Shown piece after piece: positions 1 to 6,204 of a stretch of 21,797 bases of DNA. Where the stretch lies: assembly GCA_023426265.1 (NCBI GenBank), contig JAFABA010000032.1, positions 1 to 21,797 on the forward strand. Direction: 5' to 3'. Every line of letters starts with the position of its first letter. Position 1 is the stretch's first letter. This DNA is from Bacillota bacterium. Lineage in GTDB: Bacteria; Bacillota; Clostridia; Christensenellales; CAG-138. The position numbers were made by a program, and so were the translations under genes. The notes under the pieces are model-generated. The model searched no databases, was not told the DNA's origin, and saw only the letters and a program-made list of their open reading frames with translations.

Positions 1-597
1 ATCATCTCCTCCTCGGGCATGGCGGACGCAGGGCGTATCCGCCACCACCTCAAGCACAATCTATACCGCGCGGACAGTACCGTGCTGTTTGTGGGCTACC
101 AGGCGGTGGGCACATTGGGGCGGACTCTTGTGGACGGCGCAAAAAAGGTGAAGCTGTTCGGCGAAGAGGTGCGCGTCAACGCCAACATCGTGCAGATCGA
201 GGGGTTTTCCGGCCACGCGGGGAAATCCGAGCTCGTGGCGTGGCTCAATGGCTTTTCCGAGAAGCCGCAGCAAGTGTTCCTGATACACGGCGAAGAGGAG
301 ACGCTGCTCGCTTTCCAGGGCGTGCTTCAGGTACAGGGGTATGCCGCGGTGGTGCCGCATTTGGGCGAGTGGTACGAGCTCGAACGCGCGGGCGAAGTCG
401 CCGCCGTGGCCGTGCAGCCGGAAGCCGTGGATATCAAGGGCCGGGCATACGGCTACAAGCTGCAGGAGCAGCTGCGCGCGTTGCAGGCGCTTGTGGACCG
501 CAGCCTCGTGCGCCGCTCGCCGGATATGCCGCTGAAGCTTACAATATTGGAAGCCGATTTGAAGACGCTGACCGAGAAGTGGGAAGGGTTGATCTAG
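1..597 (+). CDS. beta-CASP metallo-beta-lactamase-fold ribonuclease, C-terminal part
   Basis: The open frame runs in from base 1 with no start, so the N-terminal metallo-beta-lactamase half, with its HxHxDH motif, lies outside the window. What remains (198 codons plus stop) has the hallmarks of the YSH1/CPSF73-like bacterial beta-CASP RNases: SSSGMADAGRIRHHL near residues 3-17, FVGYQAVGTLGR around 29-40, a GFSGHAG segment holding the motif-B-type histidine, and LIHGEEE with the last conserved histidine. The family cleaves RNA in the cytoplasm with two zinc ions. In most members the histidine segment reads FSAHAD; here the residue after HA is Gly rather than Asp. The tail after about residue 130 is an extension I do not recognise. 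A repeat copy begins about 22 bp after the TAG stop. The fold assignment is secure; the RNA substrate is unknown. Confidence 0.85.
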   Translation: MISSSGMADAGRIRHHLKHNLYRADSTVLFVGYQAVGTLGRTLVDGAKKVKLFGEEVRVNANIVQIEGFSGHAGKSELVAWLNGFSEKPQQVFLIHGEEETLLAFQGVLQVQGYAAVVPHLGEWYELERAGEVAAVAVQPEAVDIKGRAYGYKLQEQLRALQALVDRSLVRRSPDMPLKLTILEADLKTLTEKWEGLI

Positions 598-618
598 TGT
601 TGAAAAGGGAGTAATTGA

Positions 619-774
619 GGGCCCTGCCCTCAAACTTCCGCTCAGGGCCGTAAGCAGCGGAACCCGGGGTTTTGAAATCGGTCCACCGGATCGATTTCTG
701 CCCAAGGGCAACAAACCCGCTTCCATGCGAAGCCCCTAAGAACCCATATTTAAAAACGCCCTTTAGGGCGTTTT
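619..774 (+). repeat. Dispersed repeat, copy 1 (ends in a terminator hairpin)
   Basis: This segment aligns with the reverse complement of 4239-4379. The best-conserved blocks are CCGCTCAGGG.CCGTAA (copy 1 at 638-653), a GGGCAACAAACCCGCTTCC block (706-724, one mismatch to copy 2), and GAAGCCCCTAAGAACCC (729-745). The likeness continues through the hairpin at the end. Copy 1 has extra bases forming a GAAATCG/CGATTTC hairpin (674-697) that copy 2 lacks. The strand given is that of the gene just upstream. No ORF inside the element is credible. It could be a non-autonomous mobile element, a REP-like element, or a structured RNA in the 3' untranslated region. Confidence 0.7.
753..774 (+). terminator. 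Rho-independent terminator after the beta-CASP RNase gene
   Basis: AAAACGCCCT (753-762) is the exact reverse complement of AGGGCGTTTT (765-774). This gives a GC-centred hairpin flanked by A and T runs, readable on both strands. It closes repeat copy 1, and a weaker hairpin occupies the same place in copy 2. Confidence 0.75.
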
Positions 775-950
775 AAGAGAAGGATTCCCAAGGGACGTGT
801 CCCTTGGGTGGGACGGAGCTGAGCGCCCCCAGTGGGGGGAGCAGCGAAGCGAAGTTCCAGTGGGCAAGGCGTGCAAGGATGCGGCTTTGCCGCAACGTAG
901 CACAACCATTGCGAACTGTGGAGTTATAGAGGCAAAGCCCCTATAAAGTA
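775..950 (+). other. Hairpin-rich gene-free leader upstream of moaB
   Basis: No credible gene lies here. Four stem-loops follow one another: CCCAAGGGAC/GTCCCTTGGG (787-808, two-base loop), CCCCC/GGGGG (826-838), GCGGC/GCCGC (881-893), and TATAGAGG/CCCCTATA with one mismatch (925-945), which sits just before the moaB ribosome binding site. The first two look like common extragenic palindromes; the last could affect translation. I could not match the set to a known riboswitch class, and I see no convincing promoter. Confidence 0.4.
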
Positions 951-964
951 ACGGGAGGTAACCC

Positions 965-1462
965 ATGCAGCCCATTCGAGCCGCTATCTTAATACTAAGC
1001 GACAAAGCCTTCCGGGGCGAACGCGAGGACAAAAGCGGCCCCGCGCTCAAAGAGATTTTGGAAGCGCATGCCGAGGTCGTGTCCGTCGCCGTACTGCCGG
1101 ATGAAAAAGAGCAGATTGCGGACTATCTGCGCAATACCTGCGACAGCGGGGTGGTGGACGTACTATTCACCAGCGGCGGCACGGGCCTTGCCCCGCGGGA
1201 CGTCACGCCCGAGGCGACGTTGAGCGTAATCGAGCGCATAGTCCCCGGCATTCCGGAGGCCATACGCGCGTACAGCATGCAAAAAACAAACCGCGCCATG
1301 CTATCTAGAGGCGCGGCGGGCGTACGCGGGCGTACGCTCATTATCAACCTGCCCGGCAGCCCCAGGGCGGTGGCGGAATGCATGGAAGCTGTCTTGCCCG
1401 TGCTTGCCCATGCGGTGGAAACGCTGCGCGGGGACACATACGAGTGCGCGCGGCCGCAGTAA
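965..1462 (+). CDS. moaB: Molybdenum cofactor biosynthesis protein, MoaB/Mog family
   Basis: The 165-residue product matches the length and fold of MoaB/Mog, the cytoplasmic proteins that bind molybdopterin and, in Mog-type members, adenylate it before metal insertion by MoeA. Visible family motifs are ILSDKAFRGEREDKSGP near residues 10-26, the pterin-binding TSGGTGLAPRDVTPEA around 70-85, and INLPGSPRA around 125-133. The ATG start is fixed by GGGAGG six bases upstream. The gene is alone on the plus strand and its TAA stop directly abuts the modC stop codon on the other strand. The modABC and moeA-like neighbours support a cofactor role. Whether it is functionally Mog or MoaB cannot be told from sequence alone, so the symbol is provisional. 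Confidence 0.88.
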   Translation: MQPIRAAILILSDKAFRGEREDKSGPALKEILEAHAEVVSVAVLPDEKEQIADYLRNTCDSGVVDVLFTSGGTGLAPRDVTPEATLSVIERIVPGIPEAIRAYSMQKTNRAMLSRGAAGVRGRTLIINLPGSPRAVAECMEAVLPVLAHAVETLRGDTYECARPQ

Positions 1463-2512
1463 CTATTGCAACAGCAGCAAATGTTCCGGGGCAAGGGAAA
1501 CGGAGATGACGTCGCCGGGGGTTAGTCCCTGCGCTTCAACTTTTGGAAGTTCCATGCGGATGCGGGAGAAGTCCGTTTCCTCTTTGGCGGTCTCGGGTTG
1601 CAGCGTCACGATTGTTCCGAACACATCCTCCACAACGCGCAGAATACGGCAGGGGAGCAGGTTCTCCCCGCCGTTTTTTTGTACATAGTGCGAGCGGATA
1701 CCAACATACCTGGTTCCGGGCGGGATATCCCCGGCGATAGTAAGCGATATCCCCCAGTCCGAAGCAAACAGCCGGCGCTCTCCCGCCGGTATGACGCGGG
1801 AATAGTTTTTGCAGCCAGAAAGCAGGGCCGCGGAAAGCGTGCGCGGCCGCGCGAACAGCTCGCGAACGGGAAGCGGCGCCTCGCTTTTGCCGTCATTGAT
1901 CAGGCAGACGGTGTTGCAAAGCCTGTATACCTCGTCCCGGTTGTGGGAAACGAACAGCGTTGTACCGGGGAACGCTTCCAGCGTGGTTTGCAGTTCCTGT
2001 TCCAATTGCCAGCGTAGGTAGCTGTCCAGGGCCGAGAACGGCTCGTCGAGCATCAAAAGCTGGGGTTCGCTTGCGAATATCCGGGCGAGCGCCACACGCT
2101 GCTGCTGCCCGCCGGAGAGTTGGTAAGGAAATTTTTCTTCCATGCCGGCCAGGTAAAAGCTTTTGATCTTTTCCTCTACTTTTTCATCCCGAACGGCCTT
2201 TGCCACATGGTGGATGCCCGCCCCGATATTCTGCCGCACCGTCATATGCGGAAACAGCGCATAGCTTTGGAACAGGTACCCCACTCGCCGCTGCTGCGGC
2301 GGCAGGTCGATGCGCGCTTTTGAATCAAATAGCACCCGGCCGTCCAGCACAATGCGGCCTTCGTCCGGCTTCACAATTCCGGCGATGCATTTGAGCGTCA
2401 TGCTTTTGCCGCAGCCGGAAGCGCCCAGAAGCGCGAACAGTTCATTCTGTGCCGCAAACTGCACGCTCAGGCGGAAACCGCCCAACCGTTTCTTGATATC
2501 GATCTCAAGCAT
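1463..2512 (-). CDS. modC: Molybdate/tungstate ABC transporter ATP-binding protein
   Basis: The 349-residue ABC ATPase powers import through ModB at the inner face of the membrane. It has Walker A GASGCGKS (30-37), a Q-loop around FQSYALFPHMTV (81-92), the signature LSGGQQQR (132-139), Walker B LLMLDEPF (152-159) and the H-loop histidine 190. A C-terminal regulatory region of about 100 residues, expected to be of the MOP/TOBE type seen in ModC, begins near residue 230. The ATG lies inside the end of modB (8-base overlap) with only a weak AGG upstream, so translation is probably coupled. No terminator is visible past the stop codon, which abuts moaB. Substrate assignment relies on ModA/ModB and the cofactor neighbours. 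Confidence 0.9.
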   Translation of the reverse strand: MLEIDIKKRLGGFRLSVQFAAQNELFALLGASGCGKSMTLKCIAGIVKPDEGRIVLDGRVLFDSKARIDLPPQQRRVGYLFQSYALFPHMTVRQNIGAGIHHVAKAVRDEKVEEKIKSFYLAGMEEKFPYQLSGGQQQRVALARIFASEPQLLMLDEPFSALDSYLRWQLEQELQTTLEAFPGTTLFVSHNRDEVYRLCNTVCLINDGKSEAPLPVRELFARPRTLSAALLSGCKNYSRVIPAGERRLFASDWGISLTIAGDIPPGTRYVGIRSHYVQKNGGENLLPCRILRVVEDVFGTIVTLQPETAKEETDFSRIRMELPKVEAQGLTPGDVISVSLAPEHLLLLQ

Positions 2513-3185
2513 CCTGCACCGCCCGTTCCCTTGCGCGTTCCTGGTAGCTCGCCCAATAGTTCATCAGCATCAGCGTGAAGAACGAAATTGCCATGATGAT
2601 GGCGACCCACAGGTACGCTTTTTCGCGGTTGTTGCCCTGCACGGCGGAATAAATAGCGAGCGACATGGTCTGCGTCCTTCCCGGGATGTTGCCCGCCAGC
2701 ATTGTGGTCGCGCCAAACTCGCCCAATGCCCGGGCAAAGGCAAGCACCGTTCCCGCCGCGACGCCGGGCCAGCAGGAGGGAAGTATGATCGAGAAGAATA
2801 TGCGGATCTCGGGAATACCCAGCGTGCGTGCCGCGTAGATGAGCGTCTGGTCCATCTGCTCAAACGCGCCGCGCGCCGTGCGGTACATCAGCGGAAACGC
2901 GACGACTGCGGAGGCGATAACGGCGCCCTCCCAGGTGAACACCACCGTCAGCGCAAGCTTTTCAAGCGTTTGGCCCAACAGGCCGTTTTTGCCGAACAGC
3001 AGCAGCAGGAAAAAGCCGACTACCGTGGGAGGCAGCACCATGGGCAAAGTAAACAGGCCGTCAACTAGGCCCTTAAAACGCCGCATCTTCACAACCTTTC
3101 GGGCCGCGAACAAACCGAGAAAGAACGTCAGCACGGTGGCGGTAAGCGCCACCTTCATGGAAATGTACAGCGGGGAAAGATCCAT
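2505..3185 (-). CDS. modB: Molybdate/tungstate ABC transporter permease
   Basis: The 226-residue integral membrane protein is the usual ModB length. Hydrophobic stretches lie near residues 8-26, 44-65, 84-100, 140-155 and 192-210. The cytoplasmic EAA loop that docks on the ATPase is at 117-136 (YAARTLGIPEIRIFFSIILP), and the ModB-typical GEFGATTMLAGNIPGRTQT follows at 155-173. The ATG is preceded by GGGAGG with a seven-base spacer. The gene overlaps modC by 8 bases and is separated from modA by 117 bp that contain a strong hairpin, so modA may be expressed at a different level from modBC. Confidence 0.92.
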   Translation of the reverse strand: MDLSPLYISMKVALTATVLTFFLGLFAARKVVKMRRFKGLVDGLFTLPMVLPPTVVGFFLLLLFGKNGLLGQTLEKLALTVVFTWEGAVIASAVVAFPLMYRTARGAFEQMDQTLIYAARTLGIPEIRIFFSIILPSCWPGVAAGTVLAFARALGEFGATTMLAGNIPGRTQTMSLAIYSAVQGNNREKAYLWVAIIMAISFFTLMLMNYWASYQERARERAVQDA

Positions 3186-3215
3186 GGTTGTTCCTCCCTG
3201 TGTATCGAAGTAGAA

Positions 3216-3241
3216 GTGCCCGGCAGTTTCCTGTCGGGCAC
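3216..3241 (-). promoter_or_regulatory. Stable hairpin between modA and modB
   Basis: GTGCCCGGCAG (3216-3226) pairs with CTGTCGGGCAC (3231-3241) around a four-base loop that reads GAAA, a GNRA tetraloop, in the minus-strand mRNA. Only a short mixed T tract follows, so this looks more like an mRNA-stabilising or partial-termination element than a full terminator. A shorter hairpin (CCCGA/TCGGG, 3290-3302) directly follows the modA stop. Confidence 0.5.
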
Positions 3242-3302
3242 AAGCATATCATGTTATCGTCCTTTGATAAAGCCCGCAATCAGGACAGGCCCGATTTTCG
3301 GG

Positions 3303-4151
3303 TCAGCCATTGTAGATGGCAAAACCCGCGGCTTCAAATGCGGCGGTGGCTTCCGGGCCGGAGAGGTAATCTAAAAACGCCTTGGCTTCGTCCGGATGCG
3401 CGGCGTTCTTCAGCACGGCGGCGGGGTAAATAACGGGCTTGTGGCTGCCCTCCGGCGCTTCGGCAACGATCTTCACAAGATCGGTGGTGGCGGCGTCGGT
3501 CGCGTAGACGATACCGCAGTCCACATCGCCGGATTCTACCCAGGAGAGCACATTGCGCACGTCTGTGCCGAAGTTTGCTTTGGCCTTCACGGCGTCCCAG
3601 GTGCCCAGCGTGGTGTAGATTTCCTCGGTGTACTGGCCCACGGGGACGGAGGCCTCGCCTACGGCAATCAGTTTTACCTTGTCGGTGGTGACGTCTTCAA
3701 AGCTTGTGAGCCCCTTGTCGCTGTTTGCGGGGACGATGAGCACTACCTTGTTGACGAGCATGTCCTTAATGGTATCGTCAACGGTGAGCCCCTTGTCCTT
3801 GAGCGCTGTCATCTGCTTCTGTGCGGCGGAGAAGAACAGGTCCGCGGGCGCGCCTTCCTCAATCTGCGTCTGCAGGGTGCCGGAAGAGCCGAAGTTGAAC
3901 GTCAGCGTGACATTGGGTGAAACGGCCTTATAGCCTTCCGCAATCTCTGCCAGCACGTCGGTCAGGCTTGCGGCGGCGGAAACGAACAGTTCCACGGGTT
4001 CGGGCGTCGGTTCGGGCGGGGGTTCCAGGGTTGGGGTCGCCGCTGCGGTGGGAACGGGAGTGGCCGTTGCGGCAGGCGCGGGAGCGGCGCACGCGGAGGC
4101 GAGCAGCATCAGCGCGAGCAGCAGGGCAAATACGGCAGTGCGTTTTTTCAT
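3303..4151 (-). CDS. modA: Molybdate/tungstate-binding lipoprotein of the ABC transporter
   Basis: The start was moved from 4205 to the ATG at 4151 because AGGAGGA sits six bases upstream (4158-4164) and the protein then opens with a lipoprotein signal, MKKRTAVFALLLALMLLASAC. The 282-residue product would be lipidated at Cys21. The residue at -3 to that cysteine is Ala, slightly off the LxxC consensus. A Thr/Pro/Glu-rich linker (about 22-53) leads into the binding domain, with FVSAAASLTDVL (56-67) and FNFGSSGTLQTQIEEGAP (85-102), where serines of the family bind the oxyanion. It delivers molybdate or tungstate to ModBC. Which of the two is preferred cannot be read from sequence. Confidence 0.92.
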   Translation of the reverse strand: MKKRTAVFALLLALMLLASACAAPAPAATATPVPTAAATPTLEPPPEPTPEPVELFVSAAASLTDVLAEIAEGYKAVSPNVTLTFNFGSSGTLQTQIEEGAPADLFFSAAQKQMTALKDKGLTVDDTIKDMLVNKVVLIVPANSDKGLTSFEDVTTDKVKLIAVGEASVPVGQYTEEIYTTLGTWDAVKAKANFGTDVRNVLSWVESGDVDCGIVYATDAATTDLVKIVAEAPEGSHKPVIYPAAVLKNAAHPDEAKAFLDYLSGPEATAAFEAAGFAIYNG

Positions 4152-4174
4152 GGGTTGTCCTCCTTTTGGTTTTG

Positions 4175-4183
4175 AATATATCG
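4175..4183 (-). promoter_or_regulatory. ModE-like half-site in the modA leader
   Basis: The minus strand reads CGATATATT, the same nine bases found in the palindrome-like element at 5471-5494 upstream of the moeA-like gene. It resembles half of the proteobacterial ModE operator, but no second half is present. It may instead be read as part of a -10 element (TATATT) with no good -35. It lies 23 bases before the modA ATG. Weak evidence. Confidence 0.25.
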
Positions 4184-4238
4184 CAAAAGCATTCGCTTTG
4201 CTCACGTAGGGAATAGTCTTGGGCTATTTCAAATTATC

Positions 4239-4379
4239 GGAAGCGTCTTATTTTAGGACGTTTCCACAATGGGCTCTCAGGGGCTTCCCGCAGGAAGCGG
4301 GTTCGTTGCCCGCAGAACAAACTGATTTAAAGCCCTGGGTACCACTGTTTACGGCCCCTGAGCGGGAGCTTGGAGCCCC
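4239..4379 (-). repeat. Dispersed repeat, copy 2
   Basis: This is the inverted partner of copy 1 at 619-774. Aligned blocks are GGAAGCGGGTTCGTTGCCC (4293-4311), ACGGCCCCTGAGCGG (4351-4365) and the start GGGCTCTCAGGGGCTTC (4271-4287). It begins 9 bp after the stop of the moeA-like gene and, seen from that gene, runs in the same direction as copy 1 does after its own upstream gene. Its ends can pair (GGGCTC with GAGCCC; TCAGGGGC with GCCCCTGA), giving a long folded structure. An imperfect hairpin GGAAGCGTC/GACGTTTCC (4239-4265) replaces the terminator of copy 1. Confidence 0.7.
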
Positions 4380-4388
4380 CAACGTATC

Positions 4389-5408
4389 CTATTTTCTTCC
4401 GAAAAAGCAGATGGGGTAATGGCAGACCTCGCAGTTCAGACAGAAGCCGCCTTCGCCGGTATCCCGCATATCGGCCTCCTCAATACGCTCGCCCGCGAAG
4501 ATGCGGGGGAGGAATATATCCAGGCTGGTGGTCTTTGCGTGTATGGCTGCGCTGGGGATGCCGATGAGCGGCGTATCCCCCAAATACGCGATAGTAAGCA
4601 TATTGCCGGGCTGCATGGGCATACCCTGGGCCACAAGCGTTGCGCCGCTTTGCCGTATGGCGGCAGGCGTCAGGTCATCCGGGTCCACGCTCATGCCGCC
4701 GGTAAACAGCACAAGCTCCGCGCCCTTTTCCATAAACCCGGAGAGCGCTTCCAGTATGGGGGGCAGTTCATCCGGGCACTTTATTACGTCCAATATTTCA
4801 GCGCCAAACGCGGAAAGCTTGTTCCGCAGCACAGGCTCAAACGCGTCGGGTCTCCGGCCATAGTAGATTTCGCCGCCGGTGATGATGATGCCGGTTTTGA
4901 GCGGACGGTAGGGTTTTATACGAAACAGCGGCGCAAAGGATTGGGCAATGCGGACGGCCTCCGTAACGTTTTGCCGCGCGGTCACCAGCGGCACGATTCT
5001 AATGCCCGCAAACTGCGCGCCGCTTTTTATCGGCATATGGTCGGGCAAGCTCGCTATGGTATAATCCGGCACGCGGTTTAAATGCAACAACCCGACGCTA
5101 TTCACGCGCAGCAGCCCATCAATTTCCGCCCGCAGAACAAATTTACCCTGGGAAGGACCGGAGTACGAAACGTTGGGGCCGGTCGCCGCCTCCGTAACCA
5201 GCTGCGCCGCCTCTTCCTCGTGCACCTCGTCCGCTTCCGGGTCCCAGACAAATACGTGCGCTTTCCCGATATCGAGCAGCTTTTCCACATCCTCCGCTTG
5301 GAGAATATGGCCCCGTTTAAAAAGCGGCCCCTGCTTGCCGTCTGTAATTGCGGTAATGTCGTGGCATAATGCCTGCCCCACCGCGTCCTGTGTACGGAGC
5401 TTTTTCAT
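4389..5408 (-). CDS. MoeA-like molybdopterin-binding protein with C-terminal Cys cluster
   Basis: The 339-residue protein carries a MoeA/MogA-type molybdopterin-binding domain: GIIITGGEIYYGR near 173-185, VLFTGGMSVDPDDLTPAAI near 233-251, and a Gly/Pro-rich PGNMLTIAYLGDTPLIGIP near 267-285. It is shorter than classical MoeA (about 400 residues) and its N-terminal part (1-165) is only loosely like MoeA. It ends in C-X2-C-X2-C-X4-C (Cys 323, 326, 329, 334), a possible zinc or iron-sulfur site. The ATG at 5408 follows GAGG at a good distance. It is read toward modABC across 237 bp that contain repeat copy 2. A role in molybdenum insertion or delivery to an enzyme is inferred from domain and neighbours; the exact reaction is unknown. 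Confidence 0.72.
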   Translation of the reverse strand: MKKLRTQDAVGQALCHDITAITDGKQGPLFKRGHILQAEDVEKLLDIGKAHVFVWDPEADEVHEEEAAQLVTEAATGPNVSYSGPSQGKFVLRAEIDGLLRVNSVGLLHLNRVPDYTIASLPDHMPIKSGAQFAGIRIVPLVTARQNVTEAVRIAQSFAPLFRIKPYRPLKTGIIITGGEIYYGRRPDAFEPVLRNKLSAFGAEILDVIKCPDELPPILEALSGFMEKGAELVLFTGGMSVDPDDLTPAAIRQSGATLVAQGMPMQPGNMLTIAYLGDTPLIGIPSAAIHAKTTSLDIFLPRIFAGERIEEADMRDTGEGGFCLNCEVCHYPICFFGRK

Positions 5409-5438
5409 CGTTTCCTCTTCTTGATGTGATGCTTCGTT

Positions 5439-5467
5439 AGTATAGTATCATTATTCTCGATTGAGAA
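5439..5467 (-). promoter_or_regulatory. Candidate promoter of the moeA-like gene with inverted repeat over -35
   Basis: On the minus strand TTCTCA (5462-5467) and TATACT (5439-5444) are 17 bases apart, about 30 bases before the start codon. The -10 is good and the -35 is poor. The -35 lies inside the inverted repeat TTCTCGATTGAGAA (5454-5467), a possible operator. Confidence 0.45.
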
Positions 5468-5470
5468 CAA

Positions 5471-5494
5471 CGATATATTTCGTGATATATAATA
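5471..5494. promoter_or_regulatory. ModE-like operator candidate
   Basis: CGATATATT, six bases, then TATATAATA resembles the published ModE operator pattern (two CGNTATATA-type half-sites inverted around six bases), with the outer CG lost from one side. It lies just upstream of the promoter of a molybdopterin gene and shares nine bases with the modA leader. No ModE gene is in the window, and AT-rich intergenic DNA can match such a pattern by chance. Confidence 0.3.
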
Positions 5495-5507
5495 ATAGCG
5501 TAGGCAA

Positions 5508-5537
5508 AAGAGCCGCCCGTATTCACGGACGGCTCTT
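5508..5537 (-). terminator. Rho-independent terminator (minus strand)
   Basis: AAGAGCCG-C-CCGT pairs with ACGG-A-CGGCTCTT around an ATTC loop: 12 pairs and one mismatch. On the minus strand the stem runs into TTTT. The coat operon already has a terminator 200 bp upstream, so what this one ends is unclear. Confidence 0.65.
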
Positions 5538-5742
5538 ACATTCAATATAGCATCCGTTTCTTCGCCTTCAATACCGCGCTGGTGAAATCCGTAATTTGCC
5601 GGTGTAAAATGTATGGGTCTTACGCATGGGGTATCCAAATGCGCATCAGGAGAACCATTTTCTGCTGGGAAAAATGCGCGAAAGCGCGCTTTATCCTTCA
5701 GAGACCCGTCGATAAAGGCCGTAGGATTGCCGACGGTATAAA
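5538..5742 (-). other. Unexplained intergenic segment between two terminators
   Basis: About 205 bp with no credible gene. It is bounded by the coat-operon terminator and a second minus-strand terminator. It contains a small GCGC-GAAA-GCGC hairpin (5676-5687) followed on the minus strand by five T, and an inverted CCGTCG/CGACGG pair (5706-5737). A 129-codon open frame crosses it but its N-terminal part is made from the upstream terminator, so I do not call it. A short non-coding RNA is possible. Confidence 0.3.
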
Positions 5743-5769
5743 AAAATGCCCGGCTTGGCCGGGCATTTT
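5743..5769 (-). terminator. Terminator of the spore-coat operon
   Basis: AAAATGCCCGGC (5743-5754) pairs fully with GCCGGGCATTTT (5758-5769) around a three-base loop. On the minus strand it is followed by an uninterrupted T run, 21 bp past the cotF-like stop codon. Confidence 0.88.
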
Positions 5770-5790
5770 GTAAGATAAGGGGCTTCTCGG

Positions 5791-6192
5791 TCAACTGCCG
5801 GACTTTTTGTCCATGCCGCCGCCGGGCGTATGGAGAGGCGTCGTATCCAGGTTGTTCCAGGCGTTGCTGGAATTGCCCATGCCGCCCATACCGCCGGAGC
5901 CACCGGAACTTCCGGAGGAGGCCTGCTGCGCATAGGTGCTCTTGATCTGATTCACCTTGTCCTGCTGAGCAGGGTTAACGGGGTAAAAGCCGCGTTTTTG
6001 CATATCGTTGAATACGTCGAACTGGATGCTGTGCTCATCGTTGAGAATATCCAGCATCACCTTACGTACCTGAGGGTTCGCGCACTCGTTGGAGTAGCTG
6101 TTGAACATCCCCGTAATATGCTTCTGCGATTCGAGCGCATCGTGAAGGACTTCCTTTTCGGTGAAGCAATTGCTTCCGCTGTTGTTGTTCAT
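5791..6192 (-). CDS. CotF-family spore coat protein
   Basis: The 133-residue protein has a helical CotF-type (Coat_F) core at about 10-75, with TEKEVLHDALESQKHITGMF, followed by a conserved YSNECANPQVRKVMLDILNDEH stretch and the MQKRGFYPVNPA ending typical of the family. After residue 90 it becomes a Gly/Ser/Met-rich low-complexity tail. Proteins of this kind are laid down on the forespore during coat assembly. AAGGAGG lies seven bases upstream of the ATG. It is the second gene of a two-gene operon, 12 bp after the 60-residue partner, and ends in a strong terminator. The family call is firm; its exact coat layer and any enzymatic role are unknown. Confidence 0.85.
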   Translation of the reverse strand: MNNNSGSNCFTEKEVLHDALESQKHITGMFNSYSNECANPQVRKVMLDILNDEHSIQFDVFNDMQKRGFYPVNPAQQDKVNQIKSTYAQQASSGSSGGSGGMGGMGNSSNAWNNLDTTPLHTPGGGMDKKSGS

Positions 6193-6204
6193 AGTTGTTC
6201 CTCC

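Noticed and set aside
61..726. 221-codon minus-strand open frame over the beta-CASP gene
   Set aside because: It is the mirror of a clearly conserved plus-strand gene, has no ribosome binding site, and runs into the repeat.
619..774. 6S RNA or another housekeeping RNA
   Set aside because: The folded repeat is too short for 6S, occurs twice, and lies right after stop codons; no match to a housekeeping RNA was recognisable.
775..960. Known Moco riboswitch
   Set aside because: I could not place the conserved loops of that motif; only generic hairpins are visible.
763..1050. 95-codon minus-strand open frame upstream of moaB
   Set aside because: It crosses a terminator, several hairpins and the moaB start; its composition follows the palindromes rather than a protein.
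5405..5794. 129-codon minus-strand open frame between the coat operon and the moeA-like gene
   Set aside because: Its N-terminal part is the coat-operon terminator, it contains a second terminator near its end, and it covers the promoter of the next gene. No ribosome binding site.
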